In this document: one piece after another, positions 42,150 through 51,184 of the stretch | Layout of the letters: each line of letters opens with the position of its first letter | How positions within the stretch are numbered: position 1 is the stretch's first letter | Origin: Ruminococcus sp. | GTDB lineage: Bacteria > Bacillota > Clostridia > Oscillospirales > Acutalibacteraceae | Direction of reading: 5' to 3' | Length of the DNA: 64,000 bases | Assembly (NCBI GenBank): GCA_017457155.1 | Contig: JAFTHZ010000016.1 | Location: forward strand, 1-64,000 | Translations under genes and position numbers: made by a program | Notes under the pieces: generated by a model | Told to the model about the DNA's origin: nothing | Databases searched by the model: none | The model's input: the letters and a program-made list of their open reading frames with translations, nothing else

Positions 42150-42222
42150 AATTATCCCCTCTATATATAAAATAAAACAGTTGAATTCTAAAAAAGTACA
42201 CACTTATCCACTATTTCGTTTT

Positions 42223-42251
42223 ATTATATCATAGTACTACATAAAAATCAA
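42223..42251 (-). promoter_or_regulatory. Probable promoter of the thyX-tmk cluster
   Basis: On the minus strand TTGATT (42251-42246) and TATAAT (42228-42223) are 17 bases apart. It lies between the phage-cassette terminator and thyX. Confidence 0.5.
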
Positions 42252-42253
42252 GA

Positions 42254-42297
42254 AAACAAAGGCGGTGCTCTCCCCAAAAAATGAGGAAAACACCGCC
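42254..42297 (-). terminator. Terminator of the phage-derived lysis cassette
   Basis: GGCGGTG (42261-42267) pairs with CACCGCC (42291-42297), with extension through CTCTCCCC against TGAGGAAAA, followed on the minus strand by TTTGTTTTC. It separates the holin gene from thyX. Confidence 0.78.
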
Positions 42298-42311
42298 ATT
42301 TTCTTAGTCTT

Positions 42312-42584
42312 TTATTTATCTTTCAGATAAGCCTGCAGTCGCTGTGAGGAAATTTCTCCTGACTTGATCTTGTCAAGAATGATCTGCGCCATCCTCGCCG
42401 CAGGAGTAAAGTTGTTGTTCTTCCACATAGTCCACACAGAAATCACAACTGTCACCATAACAGAGACAAACTGATATATATCGCTGTCAGATACTGCCAG
42501 CGGATTAATACCAGATACTGTGAGGATGGTGTTTATCATCGAAACAATAAAAAAGACTAATCTTACTATAAGACCTTTGTCCAT
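42312..42584 (-). CDS. SPP1-type phage holin
   Basis: This 90-residue protein has two hydrophobic segments (about 6-28 and 37-56) separated by a short polar turn (NPLAVSDSD), and a charged C-terminus with AARMAQIILDKIKSGEIS. That layout fits the small SPP1-family holins that open the membrane for endolysins. It sits 9 bases downstream of the GH25 endolysin gene and is the last gene of the cassette. Confidence 0.82.
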   Translation of the reverse strand: MDKGLIVRLVFFIVSMINTILTVSGINPLAVSDSDIYQFVSVMVTVVISVWTMWKNNNFTPAARMAQIILDKIKSGEISSQRLQAYLKDK

Positions 42585-42593
42585 AAATACTCC

Positions 42594-43577
42594 TTACTCC
42601 AACCCTGCCAGCTGTTTCTGCAGGGCGGTCACGTCCTTAATATCCACATCCCCGTCTGCGTTTATATCTCCAACGGATCTGATATCCTCAAGCAGCTGAC
42701 TGACCTTATCCTCATAACTCTTATCCCTTGCGATTCTCCTGAGATTCACCTGATGCTCCAGATCGCTGATAAACTTCAGAGTCACGGAGATATCCTCGCT
42801 GTCATATCCCAGATATGCTTTTGCCTCTTTGATGGCAGCTGTGGTCAGTCTGCCAACCTTGTTATCAATAGGTTTCACAAAGGTTTTGACTATGCCCTGA
42901 GCATAAGCCTGACGGAGAAGAGCTTGTACCCCTGCTGTCTCAAGTGACTCATTTTCGCTGAGAGGAAGCTCCCCGTTATATATCCTGTTCAGGTCAACGT
43001 TACCGCTGATGCCGCTCACAGACCCCTCGGAGCTGTATTGCCATACATCGCACTCAAAGGCAGGCTGTGTGGCATAATGAGCAAGCCAGATATAATACTT
43101 GGAGCGAAGTTCGTTATAATCCAGATGGTTTCTGAACCAGTCCGGATTAGAGTACACACCTGCTCTAAATCCTCCTCTGATTATTTCGTCACAGAAGGTT
43201 TTTGCCATCTGTGTGAGGACAGATTTCCCCAGAGATTTCTGGGAGTTCTCCTCCATATCAAAGAAAACAGGCAGCTCAAGGCTCTTTCCCTCAAGCACCT
43301 TAAGACAAGCCGTTGCCTCACGCTTGGCCGTAGCAACACCGTCCGCATAGGAATACCAGTAAACACCTATCTTTACTCCTGCGGTTTTTGCGCTGTCGTA
43401 ATTTCGTTCAAACTGCTCGTCCATCTGCTCTGCATATCTGCCGTACCCTGCTCGAAGAATTGCATGGTCGTAACCGTCAGCTCTGACCTTTTTCCAGTCA
43501 ACTTTACCCTGCCAGGTAGACACATCAATACATTTAATATTCGCTATTTTTCTCACCTCCCATAAAATACTATTCAT
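42594..43577 (-). CDS. GH25 phage-type lysozyme ending in a dockerin repeat
   Basis: This 327-residue protein has a GH25 (Cellosyl-like) muramidase core: IDVSTWQGKVDW near 17, AILRAGYG, KIGVYWYSYA, the catalytic VFFDMEE near 105, and AGVYSNPDWF. No signal peptide is present, as expected for a holin-released endolysin. After about residue 210 comes a peptidoglycan-binding-like region (VGRLTTAAIKEAKAYLG). The last 27 residues are one dockerin repeat (DINADGDVDIKD followed by VTALQKQL). A single repeat is half a normal dockerin. ATG 43577 has a modest AAGAAGTGA site; a stronger GGGAGGTGAG sits downstream but has no good start codon. It lies between the XhlA-like gene and the holin gene. Confidence 0.85.
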   Translation of the reverse strand: MNSILWEVRKIANIKCIDVSTWQGKVDWKKVRADGYDHAILRAGYGRYAEQMDEQFERNYDSAKTAGVKIGVYWYSYADGVATAKREATACLKVLEGKSLELPVFFDMEENSQKSLGKSVLTQMAKTFCDEIIRGGFRAGVYSNPDWFRNHLDYNELRSKYYIWLAHYATQPAFECDVWQYSSEGSVSGISGNVDLNRIYNGELPLSENESLETAGVQALLRQAYAQGIVKTFVKPIDNKVGRLTTAAIKEAKAYLGYDSEDISVTLKFISDLEHQVNLRRIARDKSYEDKVSQLLEDIRSVGDINADGDVDIKDVTALQKQLAGLE

Positions 43578-43598
43578 AAATTCACTTCTTGGTGAATA

Positions 43599-43883
43599 TT
43601 ATCCTAACCCCATACGGATGAGTACAAAGCTCACAACCGCCGCAATCACTGTCAGCAGGATCTTGTCAATCACCGCGTCAAAGCGTTTGGCGGGCTTTCC
43701 AAGCATTGACTTGATGTCTGATTTCATCTCATCAATGTTCATCTCCATGCTGTTCTGCTTCTCTGCAAGCACTGCCACGATCTTGATGAGCTCCTCAATA
43801 TGATCAGCTCTGTGCTCAAGCTTCTCAATACGTTTGGAATTGGATTTGCTTCTGTCAATAGCCTCTTGAAGTCTGACTTCCAT
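43599..43883 (-). CDS. XhlA-like phage accessory lysis protein
   Basis: This 94-residue protein starts at ATG 43883 with GGAGGTGTGT upstream. A coiled-coil front (RSKSNSKRIEKLEHRADH, then EEL and EKQNSMEMNIDEMKSD) precedes one transmembrane segment near 73-92. This is the hemolysin XhlA layout, known from phage lysis modules where it assists the holin. It is 21 bases upstream of the GH25 gene. Confidence 0.78.
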   Translation of the reverse strand: MEVRLQEAIDRSKSNSKRIEKLEHRADHIEELIKIVAVLAEKQNSMEMNIDEMKSDIKSMLGKPAKRFDAVIDKILLTVIAAVVSFVLIRMGLG

Positions 43884-43898
43884 ACACACCTCCGACTA

Positions 43899-44072
43899 TC
43901 AGATAATCTCTGAATCATCAGGATAGACATAATCAGGATATCCCTCGCGCAGGTTCTCCGACTCTGCGAGACGTCGGGTGTACTCCTCCTCTGTGAGCAG
44001 GACAAATGCTGGGTCAGAGATCTCTGCATCAGAAGAGAAGAGATGAGTATTCCGCTCATAATAGTATTTCAT
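43899..44072 (-). CDS. 57-residue small acidic protein of the phage cassette
   Basis: This short ORF starts MKYYYERNTHLF at 44072 and ends PDDSEII at 43899. It is rich in Glu, Asp and Tyr (TEEEYTRRLAES). The start overlaps the previous stop by one base in TGATG, and the gap to the XhlA gene is 15 bases, so translation is coupled. Tail-fibre clusters often carry such small proteins, but I do not recognise this one. Confidence 0.68.
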   Translation of the reverse strand: MKYYYERNTHLFSSDAEISDPAFVLLTEEEYTRRLAESENLREGYPDYVYPDDSEII

Positions 44073-44527
44073 CAGACTTCCTCCCCTGCCAAGTAGAATG
44101 TATAGGTCATATCCTCAAGGAATATAAACGGAGCAGGAAAGCTCACACTGTAGCCATCATCCGTCCATGAATCAATGGTTGTATTGGCTTTTATGACACC
44201 GCTCTCAAACACCAATTCTCCGTTGATATATCCCAACACCCCTGTCTTTTCTTTTTCTCGGGAGTAACAGGCAACTGTGTTTTCAACCGCCACGGCTCTC
44301 TCAACGCTGATATACACAAGGGTCGGAACAAACGAAAGTCCCGATACCGAGAAAGTGCTTGTGGACTCTCCGGGAGTGAAGGTACCTGTTACACAATACT
44401 TGCATTTTGAGAGTGCGTTTGCGTAGGTATCAATGGTGTCGCTATCAGAAATATCAGCACCTCGTCTGTTGATAGCCTCCCTTAGCTCTGATTTCCCCTT
44501 TGAGATTCTGAGAAGTTCTGTTTTCAT
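44072..44527 (-). CDS. Phage tail-associated protein
   Basis: This 151-residue protein has an N-terminal helical part of about 45 residues with KSELREAINRRGADIS and DTIDTYANAL, typical of Siphoviridae tail-fibre-like proteins in Firmicutes prophages. A C-terminal beta-rich half (GTFTPGESTSTFSVSGLSF) follows. No enzymatic motif is visible. It lies 14 bases after the tail-fibre/baseplate gene. Confidence 0.68.
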   Translation of the reverse strand: MKTELLRISKGKSELREAINRRGADISDSDTIDTYANALSKCKYCVTGTFTPGESTSTFSVSGLSFVPTLVYISVERAVAVENTVACYSREKEKTGVLGYINGELVFESGVIKANTTIDSWTDDGYSVSFPAPFIFLEDMTYTFYLAGEEV

Positions 44528-44541
44528 ATACCCATCCCTCC

Positions 44542-45642
44542 TCAGTATTCAGACAAGAAGTTATCAAGTCCCGACAGGGTCTCGCCTATCTCCTGCAAAG
44601 CGCCCTCCACCGTATCGGACAGAAAGTAGTCTCCCTCATCGTCGATGGTACGGATACCCTGAAGAAGCTCTATGCTGAGATAGTCAGCGGTCACAGGAAT
44701 CTTTGTGATTCCTCCCAGGCCCTTCATATACTGATACCACTCTAAAGTGTCTGTGCTGAACATATTGAGCACCATACCAGTGTTGTCGGTAAAGCCTATG
44801 TAAGAAACTCCTGCTCCAACCAGCTCTGCATCCTCAAAATTATCCGTGAACTCAAGGCTGTACATAGTGTCGCCTTTGCCCAGAAGAGAACCAAGAAAAT
44901 CGTAGGAATATACGCTGTACATAGACACCTTCTCAGGGTATGCTCTGTCAAGCTTTTCGGGACTTATTGCCCCTGGTGTTATTTTCTCGGCGGTTACTGA
45001 CTCGTTGTGAAGCTTATCGGTTGTGACAGATGCTTCTGCCAGCTTTTCTGTTGTGATAGAAGAGTCTGCCAGTTTCTCTGTTGTGACAGCTCCGTCTGCA
45101 ATCTGGGATGTCTCTGACCTTCCGACTGAAGGATGACCGCTGTCTACATACTGACCCTTGCTGCTGTCAAAAATAAACCAGTTGCCATTATCGCCGATAA
45201 CAGGCATAAGCAAAGAAGCCTGACTCACGGTTTCGCTCAGAGAATTGAGCTTCTCCTCATATTCAAGGAACTCTGAATTCTCCTTGAGAAACGTGTCAGA
45301 CAGCTCGGTGCTGTCTCCTACCACAAAAGTATCGGTGGTGGTATGATATACCACTCCTTCGTCAGAGAACACCTTGATCTGCGCCCGGACAAGTCCGCAC
45401 TTGAAGATATGACCCAGCTCTACCTGCCAGGTGAGCACAACACCCTTGTCTGTCACGCGTGAAGGGAGAACAAAGTAATTAACTGTACCGTCATCAAAGG
45501 TAAGGTAGATGCGGTAGATACGACTTTCCTCCGAAACTCCGTCCAGAAGAAATTCGATGGTCCTGTAGAGGTTATCGCCTGCAAAACCGATAAAACGCTC
45601 TTTTTCGGGGATGGTAAGTTTTCCATCCAGAATTGTAATCAT
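44542..45642 (-). CDS. Phage baseplate upper protein/tail-fibre-like protein
   Basis: This 366-residue protein starts at ATG 45642 (MITILDGKLTIPEKERF), with TGGAGGTG upstream. The first 110 residues resemble a BppU-like baseplate head (FAGDNLYRTIEF, IYLTFDDGTVNYF). Near 180-230 there are five 10-residue repeats of the type SITTEKLAEA/SVTTDKLHNE, common in phage tail fibres, then a globular tip. No tail tape measure or tail tube gene follows, so this is a fragment or a cassette. Receptor binding is the usual role of such proteins. Confidence 0.75.
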   Translation of the reverse strand: MITILDGKLTIPEKERFIGFAGDNLYRTIEFLLDGVSEESRIYRIYLTFDDGTVNYFVLPSRVTDKGVVLTWQVELGHIFKCGLVRAQIKVFSDEGVVYHTTTDTFVVGDSTELSDTFLKENSEFLEYEEKLNSLSETVSQASLLMPVIGDNGNWFIFDSSKGQYVDSGHPSVGRSETSQIADGAVTTEKLADSSITTEKLAEASVTTDKLHNESVTAEKITPGAISPEKLDRAYPEKVSMYSVYSYDFLGSLLGKGDTMYSLEFTDNFEDAELVGAGVSYIGFTDNTGMVLNMFSTDTLEWYQYMKGLGGITKIPVTADYLSIELLQGIRTIDDEGDYFLSDTVEGALQEIGETLSGLDNFLSEY

Positions 45643-45667
45643 ATGATATACACCTCCACCCACAACA

Positions 45668-45707
45668 CAAAAAAAAGAGAAATTGCACAAAAGAATGCAA
45701 TTTCTCT
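45668..45707 (-). terminator. Terminator of uvrA
   Basis: AGAGAAATTGCA (45676-45687) and TGCAATTTCTCT (45696-45707) are perfect 12-bp arms followed by T residues on the minus strand. Only 26 bases remain before the tail-fibre start codon. Confidence 0.92.
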
Positions 45708-45723
45708 GAAAAAGATGATATTT

Positions 45724-48549
45724 TTATTTTTTCAGCAGTTTTCTGAGGAACTGTCCTGTGTAGGACTCAGCACAATCTGCCACCTTCTCGGGGGTACCTT
45801 GTACCAGGATTGTACCTCCCCCGTCTCCGCCCTCGGGACCAAGGTCAATGATATGGTCAGCAGTCTTGATAAGGTCAAGGTTATGCTCGATAACCACCAC
45901 GCTGTTCCCCTTGTCCACAAGCTGCTGGAGCACATCGATGAGGCGGTGTACGTCAGCCGCATGGAGACCTGTTGTGGGCTCGTCCAGAATATAGATGGTC
46001 TTGCCTGTAGAGCGACGTGAAAGCTCGGTTGCAAGCTTCACGCGCTGAGCTTCACCACCTGACAGAGTGGTGGCAGGCTGGCCAATCTTGATGTATCCCA
46101 GACCAACATCATAGAGGGTTTTGAGTCTGCGGTAAATCTTAGGAATATTGCTGAAGAACTCCATTCCCTCTTCTACTGTCATCTCCAGAACATCATAGAT
46201 GGACTTGCCCTTATATTTGACCTCAAGGGTCTCTCGATTATATCGTCTGCCTTTGCACACATCGCAGGGTACATACACATCAGGCAAAAAGTGCATCTCA
46301 ATCTTTATGATTCCGCCACCCTCGCAGGCCTCGCATCGTCCTCCCTTGATATTGAAGGAGAATCGCCCGGATGTAAATCCGCGGAGTTTTGCCTCCTGAG
46401 TCTTAGCGAAAAGCTCACGTATATCCGTAAACATTCCTGTATATGTGGCGGGATTTGAGCGGGGTGTCCTGCCGATGGGGCTCTGGTCTATATCGATAAC
46501 CTTGTCAAGATGCTCAAGACCTTTGATTTCCTTGTGCTTGCCTGCACGCATCTTGGCACCCATCAGATCGTGAGCCAGCTTCTTATACAGTATCTCGTTT
46601 ATGAGTGAGGACTTGCCCGAGCCGGACACACCTGTCACACAAACAAGCTGACCCAGAGGTATATTCACATTTATATTCTTCAGGTTGTTCTGAGATGCGC
46701 CGAGAATTTTCAGGGAGTTTCCTGAGCCCTTTCGTCTCTTCTCGGGAACAGGCACAGCCAGCTCTCCGCTGAGGTACTTTCCTGTGAAGGAATCCTTACA
46801 TTTAATGATATCCTTTACGGTACCGCTGCACACAACCTGTCCTCCGTGCACACCTGCACCGGGACCGATATCAACAATATGATCCGCAGACAGCATTGTA
46901 TCTGTGTCGTGCTCTACAACAATAACAGTATTGCCAAGATCACGCAGACGTTTGAGAGTACCGAGGAGCTTCTCATTATCACGCTGATGGAGACCGATAC
47001 TGGGCTCGTCCAAAATATAGACAACCCCCATAAGTGAACTTCCGATCTGAGTTGCCAGACGGATACGCTGACTCTCGCCGCCTGAGAGGGTACCTGCAGA
47101 GCGGGACAGGGTCAGATATCCTAGTCCCACGCTATCCAGAAATCCCAGTCTCTCGGTAATTTCCTTGACGATTGCTCCGCCAATGAGCATCTGACGCTCG
47201 GACAGAGTATTCTCATTAATAAACTTCAGAGCCTGCGACACGGACATATCACAGAACTGTGCAATATTCAGTCCACCTACGGTTACTGCAAGGGACATCT
47301 TTGAAAGTCTCCTGCCGCCGCATTCATCACAGGGAATGGCAGACATAAAGGACTCAATCTCTTCCTTTATCCAGTTGCTGGAGGTCTGATGGAAACGACG
47401 ATCAAGGTTATTGATTATACCCTCAAAGGGAGCATAATACTCCCCTCCTGCATAGAGTCCCGTACGCACAAGGCGTATTTTCTCCCCCTTTGTACCATAG
47501 AGGAGAATATCAACGATCTCATCAGGCAGGTCCTTGATGGGAGTATCGAGGGAGAAACCATAATGCTCGGAAAGTCCCTTATAATACATTGAAGCGATGG
47601 TGTTGCCCTCCATGGCCCAGCCACCAGCCTTGATGCCGCCCTGAGCAACAGACTTGTTTCTGTCAGGGATAACTCTGTCCGGGTCAATTCTCATGAATAC
47701 CCCCAGACCCGTACACTTGGGACAGGCACCCTGAGGTGCGTTGAAAGAAAACATACGGGGCGTCAGCTCGTCAATGCTGCTGCCGTGCTCGGGACAAGCG
47801 TAGCTCTGGGAGAAGAGAATATCATCTTCACCCTCCACAGCCACAAGTACAAGTCCCCCTGCAAGTTTGGAGGCGGTCTCTACGCTGTCTGACAGACGGG
47901 AGCGTATGCTGTCCTTGATTATAAGCCTGTCGACTACGATTTCTATACTGTGTTTTTTATTCTTTTCGAGAACTATCTCTTCTGACAAATCATAGATTAT
48001 GCCGTCAACTCTGGCTCTGACAAAGCCTCCCTTGCGAGCAGAGTCCAGCTCTTTCTGGTGCTCGCCCTTGCGTCCTCTGACAACAGGAGCCATCACCTGA
48101 ATTCTGCTGCCCTCGGACAGCTTCATCACCCGATCAACGATCTGGTCCACTGACTGCTGTTTGATCTCTCTGCCGCATATAGGACAATGAGGAGTACCCA
48201 GCCTTGCATACAAAAGTCTCAGGTAGTCGTATATCTCGGTAACAGTTCCCACCGTGGAACGGGGATTCTTTGAGGTGGTTTTCTGGTCAATGGATATGGC
48301 AGGAGAAAGCCCGTCTATACCATCCACATCCGGCTTGTCCATCTGACCCAGAAACATTCTGGCATAGGACGAGAGGGACTCTACGTATCTCCTCTGGCCC
48401 TCGGCATAGATTGTGTCAAAGGCAAGAGAGGACTTGCCCGAGCCTGAGAGTCCTGTGATAACAACAAGCTTATCTCTGGGGATATCCACATCTATGTTCT
48501 TCAGGTTGTGCTCTCTGGCACCCCTGACGGAAATATATTTTTCGGACAT
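45724..48549 (-). CDS. uvrA: Excinuclease ABC subunit A
   Basis: This 941-residue ATPase starts at ATG 48549 ([10 protein letters not shown]), with GAAGGTGACAG as ribosome site. It has two ABC modules ([11 protein letters not shown] and [22 protein letters not shown] and [12 protein letters not shown]) and zinc-binding Cys pairs ([27 protein letters not shown]). It recognises bulky DNA damage and loads UvrB. No uvrB is nearby. It sits after ftsH with a spacer holding an inverted repeat. Confidence 0.97.
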   Translation of the reverse strand: MSEKYISVRGAREHNLKNIDVDIPRDKLVVITGLSGSGKSSLAFDTIYAEGQRRYVESLSSYARMFLGQMDKPDVDGIDGLSPAISIDQKTTSKNPRSTVGTVTEIYDYLRLLYARLGTPHCPICGREIKQQSVDQIVDRVMKLSEGSRIQVMAPVVRGRKGEHQKELDSARKGGFVRARVDGIIYDLSEEIVLEKNKKHSIEIVVDRLIIKDSIRSRLSDSVETASKLAGGLVLVAVEGEDDILFSQSYACPEHGSSIDELTPRMFSFNAPQGACPKCTGLGVFMRIDPDRVIPDRNKSVAQGGIKAGGWAMEGNTIASMYYKGLSEHYGFSLDTPIKDLPDEIVDILLYGTKGEKIRLVRTGLYAGGEYYAPFEGIINNLDRRFHQTSSNWIKEEIESFMSAIPCDECGGRRLSKMSLAVTVGGLNIAQFCDMSVSQALKFINENTLSERQMLIGGAIVKEITERLGFLDSVGLGYLTLSRSAGTLSGGESQRIRLATQIGSSLMGVVYILDEPSIGLHQRDNEKLLGTLKRLRDLGNTVIVVEHDTDTMLSADHIVDIGPGAGVHGGQVVCSGTVKDIIKCKDSFTGKYLSGELAVPVPEKRRKGSGNSLKILGASQNNLKNINVNIPLGQLVCVTGVSGSGKSSLINEILYKKLAHDLMGAKMRAGKHKEIKGLEHLDKVIDIDQSPIGRTPRSNPATYTGMFTDIRELFAKTQEAKLRGFTSGRFSFNIKGGRCEACEGGGIIKIEMHFLPDVYVPCDVCKGRRYNRETLEVKYKGKSIYDVLEMTVEEGMEFFSNIPKIYRRLKTLYDVGLGYIKIGQPATTLSGGEAQRVKLATELSRRSTGKTIYILDEPTTGLHAADVHRLIDVLQQLVDKGNSVVVIEHNLDLIKTADHIIDLGPEGGDGGGTILVQGTPEKVADCAESYTGQFLRKLLKK

Positions 48550-48593
48550 TTCTGTCACCTTCTTTACACAGGGAATTATATCATTCTAAAGAT

Positions 48594-48622
48594 GGCGGAT
48601 AACACAGAATATGTTACCCGCC
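48594..48622 (-). terminator. Possible weak terminator between ftsH and uvrA
   Basis: GGCGGATAACA and TGTTACCCGCC pair over 11 positions with one wobble or mismatch. The minus-strand tail ATCTTTA is weak, so partial termination or an mRNA-processing hairpin is possible. Confidence 0.4.
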
Positions 48623-48639
48623 AGCCAACGAAAGTTTAT

Positions 48640-50604
48640 TTACAGTGTATCACCGTCGGAGTCCTCCTCGGGAAGCTCCTCAGGCTCAACAAAGGTACCG
48701 TCCATCATAGCGCTGAAGTCTGCACCAGACATCTTCTCATGCTTGATAAGATAGCCTGCAACCTCATGGAGTTTGCCCATATGAGCATTGAGGATCTTCT
48801 CTGTCTTCTCATAGCACTCGCTGATGATACGATGAATCTCTGCGTCTATCTTTGCGGCGGTGTTGTCGGAGTAATCCTTCACCTGACCCATGTCTCTGCC
48901 AATGAACACCTCTGTACCGCCTGATGCATAGTTGATGCATCCCAGCAGGTCGGACATACCATACTTGGTGACCATGGAGCGGGCTGTGGAGGTTGCCTTC
49001 TCGATATCATTGGAAGCACCTGTGGAGATATCTCCAAGGATGAGAGCCTCAGCTACGCGTCCGCCAAGACATACAACGATATTCTCCAGCATCTCGTTTC
49101 TGGAGCTGTAGGACTTATCCTCTGAGGGCAGAGGCATTGTGTATCCGCCTGCCATTCCTCTGGGGATAATAGAAATCTGATGCACGGGATCCTGAGTCTC
49201 GCATGCATAGAATGCAATGGCGTGACCAGCCTCGTGGTATGCAGTCAGCTTCTTCTCCTTGTCAGACATAACCTTGGACTTCTTCTCGGTACCGACAACA
49301 ACCTTGATTGTTGCCTCCTCGATCTCTTCCATGGTGATGGCCTTCTTGCCCTTACGCGCTGCAAGCAGAGCAGCCTCGTTGAGCAGATTTGCCAGGTCTG
49401 CACCTGTGAAGCCTGCAGTAGTCTTTGCGATGGTTCTGAGCTTAACATCGGGAGCCAGGGGCTTCTTTCTTGCGTGGACCTTGAGGATTGCCTCTCGACC
49501 CACAACATCGGGATAGCCCACCATGACCTGACGGTCAAAACGACCCGGACGCAGAAGCGCAGGATCAAGAATATCGGGACGGTTGGTAGCCGCGATAACA
49601 ATAACGCCCTCGTTAGCACCGAAGCCGTCCATCTCAACCAGCATCTGGTTAAGGGTCTGCTCACGCTCGTCGTGGCCGCCGCCAAGTCCTGTTCCACGCT
49701 GTCTGCCCACTGCATCGATCTCATCGATAAAAATGATACAGGGAGAGTTCTTCTTTGCGTGCTCAAACAGGTCTCTTACTCGGGAAGCACCCACACCTAC
49801 AAACATCTCTACGAAATCTGAGCCTGAGATTGAGAAGAAAGGAACACCTGCCTCACCTGCAACTGCTCGTGCAAGGAGGGTCTTACCTGTTCCGGGAGGG
49901 CCCACAAGGAGCACGCCCTTGGGAATCTTTGCGCCAAGATCGTTGTACTTGCCGGGATTCTTGAGGAATTCTACAATCTCCTCAAGCTCCTCTTTCTCCT
50001 CGTCTGCACCCGCAACATCGTCGAAGGTGGTTTTTCTCTTCTCGTCGTTTGTATCCTTGAACTTAGCCTTGCCGAACTGGAACTCCTTGCCGCCCATTCC
50101 GCCGTTGCCCATCTTCTTCATAATAAAGAACCAGAAGAAGGCAAATACGATTATTACCAGCACAATGGGAATAAGCTCCATCAGGAAGGAGTTGTTGGTG
50201 GCGGGGATATAGTCGTACTTGAGAGGCTCCTCGTGAGTCTCGTTGTACTCCAGAATATAGTCATTCACATCTGAGTAGAACAGGTCAACGCTGGCAAGCT
50301 TGTACTCTACGGTCTTGAGCTTATCTTTGTCAATGGTTCCTGCCTGATCAGCTGTAGACTCTGTCTTCTGGGATTCATCCTTACCCTCGGCCTTGTCGTC
50401 CTCTATCTTCATCTCCAGCATACCGGTACCAACATTCACCTCGAAGCTGTGTACCTTCTGGTCTCTGAAATATCCGACTATATCCGAGTAGGTCAGTTCT
50501 TCTGCATTAGCACCTATCCTGAAAAGGACAGATATACACAGAACTATCAGAATGGGGATTCCCAGATAGATCAGCAATTTTTTTACTGTCAGTTTATTCT
50601 GCAA
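48640..50604 (-). CDS. ftsH: Membrane AAA+ zinc protease FtsH
   Basis: This 654-residue membrane protease has two N-terminal hydrophobic segments (about 8-28 and 130-150) around a short external domain. The AAA+ core shows [21 protein letters not shown] and the SRH region [16 protein letters not shown], and the zinc site is HEAGHA. It starts at TTG 50604 with AAGGAGTGAAT ahead of it, an uncommon start. It degrades unstable or misassembled membrane and regulatory proteins. It follows hpt in the conserved tilS-hpt-ftsH order. Confidence 0.96.
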   Translation of the reverse strand: MQNKLTVKKLLIYLGIPILIVLCISVLFRIGANAEELTYSDIVGYFRDQKVHSFEVNVGTGMLEMKIEDDKAEGKDESQKTESTADQAGTIDKDKLKTVEYKLASVDLFYSDVNDYILEYNETHEEPLKYDYIPATNNSFLMELIPIVLVIIVFAFFWFFIMKKMGNGGMGGKEFQFGKAKFKDTNDEKRKTTFDDVAGADEEKEELEEIVEFLKNPGKYNDLGAKIPKGVLLVGPPGTGKTLLARAVAGEAGVPFFSISGSDFVEMFVGVGASRVRDLFEHAKKNSPCIIFIDEIDAVGRQRGTGLGGGHDEREQTLNQMLVEMDGFGANEGVIVIAATNRPDILDPALLRPGRFDRQVMVGYPDVVGREAILKVHARKKPLAPDVKLRTIAKTTAGFTGADLANLLNEAALLAARKGKKAITMEEIEEATIKVVVGTEKKSKVMSDKEKKLTAYHEAGHAIAFYACETQDPVHQISIIPRGMAGGYTMPLPSEDKSYSSRNEMLENIVVCLGGRVAEALILGDISTGASNDIEKATSTARSMVTKYGMSDLLGCINYASGGTEVFIGRDMGQVKDYSDNTAAKIDAEIHRIISECYEKTEKILNAHMGKLHEVAGYLIKHEKMSGADFSAMMDGTFVEPEELPEEDSDGDTL

Positions 50605-50647
50605 ATTTATTCACTCCTTAGACTATTATGCAAAATTGTACTTGAAA

Positions 50648-51184
50648 TTATGAGTAAACAGAAGGCTTGAGTACACCTACGTACGGAAGATTTCTGTATT
50701 TTTCATCGTAATCCAGTCCATATCCGATAACGAACTCATCGGGAACTTCCTGTCCCACGTAATCTACGGGAATATCCACAACTCGTCTGTCGGGCTTTGA
50801 CAGGAGGGTGCATATACGGACGCTGGCTGCGTTCTTTGCAGCAAAATATTTTGTGATAAAGTTCAGGGTATTTCCGCTGTCGATAATATCCTCAACAATA
50901 AGCACATCCTTGCCGTCCAGAGGCTGAGAAACATCCTTGACGATATTGACTCTGCCCGAGGACTCTGTGCCTGAGCCGTAGCTGGAAGCACAAATAAAGT
51001 CGATTTTACAGTCGACGGTCAGTTCCTTCATCAGGTCTGTCATAAACATAACAGAGCCCTTGAGAAGACCCACAAGCAGAAGATTCTTGTCCTTATAATC
51101 CTCAGAAATTGTTTTTGCCATATCCTTGACTATTGAACTTATTTTTTCCTCACTCAGGAGTATGTACTCGCAATCCTTGTGCAT
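50648..51184 (-). CDS. hpt: Hypoxanthine phosphoribosyltransferase
   Basis: This 178-residue salvage enzyme makes IMP or GMP from hypoxanthine or guanine and PRPP. The PRPP-binding signature VLIVEDIIDSGNTL, the LVGLLKGSVMFM loop and the C-terminal DEFVIGYGLDYDE are present. The ATG follows AGGAGGAGG and begins directly beside the tilS stop. Gene order tilS-hpt-ftsH is standard for Gram-positives. Confidence 0.95.
   Translation of the reverse strand: MHKDCEYILLSEEKISSIVKDMAKTISEDYKDKNLLLVGLLKGSVMFMTDLMKELTVDCKIDFICASSYGSGTESSGRVNIVKDVSQPLDGKDVLIVEDIIDSGNTLNFITKYFAAKNAASVRICTLLSKPDRRVVDIPVDYVGQEVPDEFVIGYGLDYDEKYRNLPYVGVLKPSVYS

Noticed and set aside
42312..45642. A complete prophage.
   Set aside because: No integrase, repressor, replication, packaging, capsid or tail tape-measure genes are present within the run or next to it, and no flanking attachment repeats were seen.
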